DNA of 64,000 nucleotides from JBNKWA01 sp050299555. Its GTDB lineage: Bacteria > Pseudomonadota > Alphaproteobacteria > Rhodobacterales > Rhodobacteraceae. The stretch lies in NCBI GenBank assembly GCA_050299555.1, contig JBNKWA010000080.1, forward strand, positions 62,001 to 126,000, written 5' to 3'. A model generated the notes under the pieces. It was not told the origin of the DNA. It saw nothing but the letters and a program-made list of their open reading frames with translations, and made no database searches. Shown here piece by piece: positions 61,320 to 64,000 of this stretch; positions within the stretch are counted from its first letter, which is position 1; each line of letters opens with the position of its first letter. A program made the translations under genes and the position numbers.

Positions 61320-61811
61320 ATGGATGACAATCGCACAGCGGCGGGAGACGGGCCGGTCTGGCCGGATGACGGGCAGGCGGCCTCGGCGGCGCGGCTTTTC
61401 GCCGGCCGCTGGAGCATCCTGCGCAACATCTATGATGTGGACAGCCAGTGGGCGGGCCGCTTCGACGGCACGGCGGTGTTTTCGCCGGCGCCAGGCGAGG
61501 CCGGCGCGACGCTGGACTATCACGAGGCGGGCGAGCTGCGCTTCGCCGGGCTGGTCGCCTATCACGCGACGCGGGACTATCGCTGGCGTTTCCGGGACGG
61601 AAACGCGGTGGAGGTGGATTTCGACGACGGCCGGCCGTTTCACGGCTTTGTCCTCGGCCCCGGACGGGCGACGGCGCGGCACCACTGCGAGCCCGATCAG
61701 TACGACGTGGTCTATGATTTCAGCCGCTGGCCGGAATGGCAGAGCGAATGGCGGGTGGTGGGACCGCGCAAGGATTACCGCATGGTGTCGCTGTATCGCC
61801 GGCAGGACTGA
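61320..61811 (+). CDS. DUF6314 family protein, 163 aa
   Basis: Small soluble protein with a lipocalin-like, beta-rich look. Family features: LFAGRWSILRNIYDVDSQWA near residue 25, ATLDYHEAGELRF, and the C-terminal block HHCEPDQYDVVYDFSRWPEW followed by VVGPRKDYRMVSLYRR, which I associate with DUF6314. No function is known. Its ATG at 61320 lies only 58 bp from the purB start on the other strand, so the two share a compact divergent promoter. bioY follows after 94 bp in the same direction. Confidence 0.82.
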   Translation: MDDNRTAAGDGPVWPDDGQAASAARLFAGRWSILRNIYDVDSQWAGRFDGTAVFSPAPGEAGATLDYHEAGELRFAGLVAYHATRDYRWRFRDGNAVEVDFDDGRPFHGFVLGPGRATARHHCEPDQYDVVYDFSRWPEWQSEWRVVGPRKDYRMVSLYRRQD

Positions 61812-61905
61812 ACGGGGCGCGCGCGGGGCAGGGCAATTTCGCTTGTGCAGCAAGGCGGCTTGCGGCACATGTTGCGCAAAGGACGGACAGCGAGAGGGGC
61901 ACAGG

Positions 61906-62508
61906 ATGCGCGTCAACGATCAGGTTCTGGCCGAGCGCCTTTGGCAGGCCGAGGGAACGGGGCTGTGGCTGAAGCGGATGCTTCTGGTGGCCGGCGGCAT
62001 CGCGGCGCTGACCATCGCGGCCAAGATCAAGGTTCCGATGTGGCCGGTGCCGGCGACGATGCAGACCTTCGTGGTGCTGTCGATCGGCGCGGCGTACGGG
62101 CTGCGACTGGGGGTGGCGACGCTGGCGGGCTACCTGCTGGTGGGACTTCTGGGATTCGACGTGTTCACCTCGTCCTCGGCGGAGGTCAACGGATGGGCCT
62201 ACATGACCGGCGCCACGGGGGGCTATCTTGTCGGCTTCGCGGTGGCGGCGGCGGTGATGGGTGGGCTGGCACGGGCCGGCTGGGACCGGTCGGTGACCCG
62301 GATGGCCGGGGCGATGCTGCTTGGCAACGTCATCATCTACGCCTTCGGGCTGCCCTGGATGGCGCACCTGTTCCTCGAGGCCAAGGGCTGGGACTGGGTG
62401 CTGCAGTGGGGCATGACCAACTTCCTGGTCTTCGACGCCATGAAGCTGGCGCTGGCGGCGCTGCTGTTCCCGGCGCTGTGGAAGCTGGTCGGTTCGGCGC
62501 GGATCTGA
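61906..62508 (+). CDS. bioY: Biotin transporter BioY, 200 aa
   Basis: Substrate-binding membrane component of the ECF-type biotin transporter; in many alphaproteobacteria BioY works alone or with BioMN encoded elsewhere. Five to six membrane segments; conserved stretches KIKVPMWPVPATMQTFVVLS (residues ~45-64), TGATGGYLVGFAVAAAVMG (~97) and GNVIIYAFGLPWMAHLF (~140). The ATG at 61906 follows a GGGGC/AGG region. No bioM or bioN is adjacent. A strong terminator follows 50 bp downstream. Confidence 0.95.
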   Translation: MRVNDQVLAERLWQAEGTGLWLKRMLLVAGGIAALTIAAKIKVPMWPVPATMQTFVVLSIGAAYGLRLGVATLAGYLLVGLLGFDVFTSSSAEVNGWAYMTGATGGYLVGFAVAAAVMGGLARAGWDRSVTRMAGAMLLGNVIIYAFGLPWMAHLFLEAKGWDWVLQWGMTNFLVFDAMKLALAALLFPALWKLVGSARI

Positions 62509-62558
62509 GTTTGAGCCAGGCGGAGACGGGCCTGCCGGCCCGTCACGTCTTTCGTTGC

Positions 62559-62582
62559 GGCCCGCCTTTCGGCGGGCCTTTT
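62559..62582 (+). terminator. Rho-independent terminator after bioY
   Basis: GGCCCGCC-TTTC-GGCGGGCC followed by TTTT. An 8-bp perfect GC stem with a tetraloop and T-run; it ends the DUF6314-bioY transcript and may also serve the converging binding-protein gene. Confidence 0.9.
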
Positions 62583-62631
62583 GCCGATTGCCGATGCGTC
62601 GCGTACCCGGCGGAGTGGCGCCTTTTGCGGC

Positions 62632-64000
62632 TCAGACCCGCGACCACAGGTCGTGGTGGTGCTCGAAGGTCGGGTGCATGTCGACGCCGGTCACCTGGTC
62701 GGTGTGATGCCGATAGATCGAGCGCCAGTAGGACTGGATGATGACGCCTTCGTCCTGCATCAGGGCCTCGATCCTGGCCATCACCTTGCGCCGCTTGTCG
62801 GTGTCGGCGATGGCGAGCGCCTCGGCCATCAGGCCGTCGAACTCGGGACTCGAGAAGCCCGATTCGTTCCATGCCTCGCCGGAGCGATAGGCCAGCGCCA
62901 GTACCTGCACGCCCAGCGGCCGCATGTTCCATTCGGTGGCGGAGAAGGGATACTTGGTCCAGTCCTCCCAGAACCTGCTGCCCGGCAGGATGGTGCGCCT
63001 GACCTTGATGCCGGCATCGATGAGCTGGGCGGCGACCGCATCGCAGGACGACCGCTGCCAGTCGTCGTCGATGGAGATCAGTTCGTGCTGGAAGTCCAGC
63101 ATGCCGGCGTCTTCCATGAGCGCCCGCGCGGCGTCGGCATCCCGGGTCGGGGGCGGCAGCTTGGCGTATTCGGGATGGATCGGGCAGACGTGGTGGTTCT
63201 CGGCGACCGAGCCGAGGCCGGCATAGCCGAGTTCGAGGATCACGGCGTTGTCCACGGCCCGTGCCAGCGCCTGGCGAACCCGCTTGTCGGCGTAGGGCCT
63301 GACCCCGTTCACCTCGGCGATCTGGTTCGGCCTTACCACCAGCGTGGCCGAGGTGGTGACCTCGGACTTTTCGAAGCCGAGCGAGTCGAGGATCTCCACG
63401 AATTCTCCGGTCGTCTGGTAGACCATGTCGATCTCGCCGGCCTGGAGCGCCGCAACATAGGCCGAAGGGTCGGTCCCGTAGTCGATGTATTCGATGCTAT
63501 CGAGCGGCACGTCACCGCCCCACCAGCCGCCGCGTCGGGTCAGGGTTGCGCGCACGCCTTCGTCGATCGTGAAGTTGTACGGGCCGGTGCCGATGGGGTT
63601 GGCGGTGAGGTTGGCGCCGCTCTGGTCGAAGCTTCGGTGCATGATCAGGGCAGGGTAGTCGCACATGCCCGGAATGATCGAGATGTCGGACACCGGCAGG
63701 TTCAACTGAACGGTGTGATCGTCGAGGATCGCGATCGCGCCTTCGCGCGCGGCGCCGGTGGCCTCGTCGATGAGCGATGCCACGCGGCCAGCCATGGAAT
63801 TGCCGGCCGCGGCCTTGTCGCACCAGCGGTTGAGGTTGAAGACCACGTCCTCGGCGGTGAAGTCGTCGCCGTTCGACCACTTCACGTCCTGGCGGAGGTG
63901 CAAGACGTAAGTTCTTGCATCTTCAGAAACTTCCCAGCTTTTCAGAAGCCACGGCTCGAAGGTGAAGTCCTTGGTGTAGCGGACCAGGTTTTCGCACAGG
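62632..64000 (-). CDS. Family 5 ABC transporter substrate-binding protein, C-terminal ~455 aa
   Basis: Periplasmic binding protein of a dipeptide/oligopeptide/nickel-type (SBP family 5) importer. The reading frame is still open at base 64000, so the N-terminus and signal peptide are outside the window; in-frame residues just inside the edge read KDFTFEPWLLKSWEVSEDAR. Family features: HLRQDVKWSNGDDFTAEDVV, NPIGTGPYNFTIDEGVRATL, VAALQAGEIDMVYQT, VRQALARAVDN, and the late EWNMRPLGVQVLALAYRSGE. It ends TFEHHHDLWSRV. The permease and ATPase genes would be expected downstream, but the next gene (bioY) converges, so they must lie upstream, outside the window. Ligand unknown. Confidence 0.92.
   Translation of the reverse strand, partial: LCENLVRYTKDFTFEPWLLKSWEVSEDARTYVLHLRQDVKWSNGDDFTAEDVVFNLNRWCDKAAAGNSMAGRVASLIDEATGAAREGAIAILDDHTVQLNLPVSDISIIPGMCDYPALIMHRSFDQSGANLTANPIGTGPYNFTIDEGVRATLTRRGGWWGGDVPLDSIEYIDYGTDPSAYVAALQAGEIDMVYQTTGEFVEILDSLGFEKSEVTTSATLVVRPNQIAEVNGVRPYADKRVRQALARAVDNAVILELGYAGLGSVAENHHVCPIHPEYAKLPPPTRDADAARALMEDAGMLDFQHELISIDDDWQRSSCDAVAAQLIDAGIKVRRTILPGSRFWEDWTKYPFSATEWNMRPLGVQVLALAYRSGEAWNESGFSSPEFDGLMAEALAIADTDKRRKVMARIEALMQDEGVIIQSYWRSIYRHHTDQVTGVDMHPTFEHHHDLWSRV

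Noticed and set aside
59552..61327. 591-codon plus-strand frame across purB
   Set aside because: Antisense to purB and runs through the duplicated 3' fragment; the internal repeat in this frame only reflects that duplication.

Overview
The window is GC-rich, densely packed bacterial chromosome. Several things point to an alphaproteobacterium of the Rhodobacterales/Rhodobacteraceae type: a complete sqdB-sqdD-sqdC sulfolipid operon, a CckA cell-cycle kinase, a DUF1476 (ATPase zeta inhibitor) gene next to purC/purS, a Ppx-RlmE pair, a DUF6314 gene beside purB, and an exosortase E/VPEID-CTERM locus. This is inferred from gene content and order; no rRNA gene is present to confirm it, and I saw no tRNA gene.

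Layout. 0-8.2 kb (minus strand): a TAXI-type TRAP transporter, a nitrilase-family hydrolase, a large PLP-dependent basic amino acid decarboxylase and the start of an ATP-grasp gene, which look like one amine/amino-acid uptake and conversion operon. 8.4-11.2 kb: Mrp/ApbC, Idi and a fatty-acid hydroxylase. 11.2-16.2 kb: a surface-protein locus with a fused exosortase E/protease, two 56-58 residue VPEID-CTERM proteins, and a large SdrD-like multidomain protein that carries a candidate Cys-Gln thioester domain. 16.8-21 kb: a LuxR-type regulator, a FIST protein and a PAS hybrid kinase, resembling the NosP/NahK nitric-oxide module. 21-26 kb: GabT, an animal-type haem peroxidase and an ABC exporter of the PQQ-alcohol-dehydrogenase-associated type. 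26-36 kb: a corrinoid/folate C1 region (M24 hydrolase, RACo-like activator, methyl-THF methyltransferase, two MetF-type proteins, a small 'virulence factor' protein), interrupted by a chemoreceptor and a membrane protein. 35.9-38.9 kb: sqdBDC. 39-44.2 kb: ppx, rlmE, a GT-C-like membrane protein and guaB.

44.2-51.5 kb, between guaB and rsmB, looks like an accessory segment: a decayed 3' fragment of an FMN-type glutamate synthase gene, two putative secreted acidic/RTX proteins, an intact FMN-type glutamate synthase gene and a DUF4240 gene pair. The last three genes are bracketed by two direct copies of a roughly 300 bp repeat. 51.5-64 kb returns to core genes: rsmB, cckA, purS, purC, DUF1476, mprF, purB, DUF6314, bioY and a truncated peptide-type ABC binding protein. 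A divergent 3' duplicate of purB lies directly beyond purB.

The most unusual signals are a dispersed intergenic element built on the 14-bp palindrome GTCCCCATGGGGAC with TGTCCCCAC boxes at fixed spacing (two single copies and one tandem array), and the exosortase E locus with its neighbouring thioester-type surface protein.
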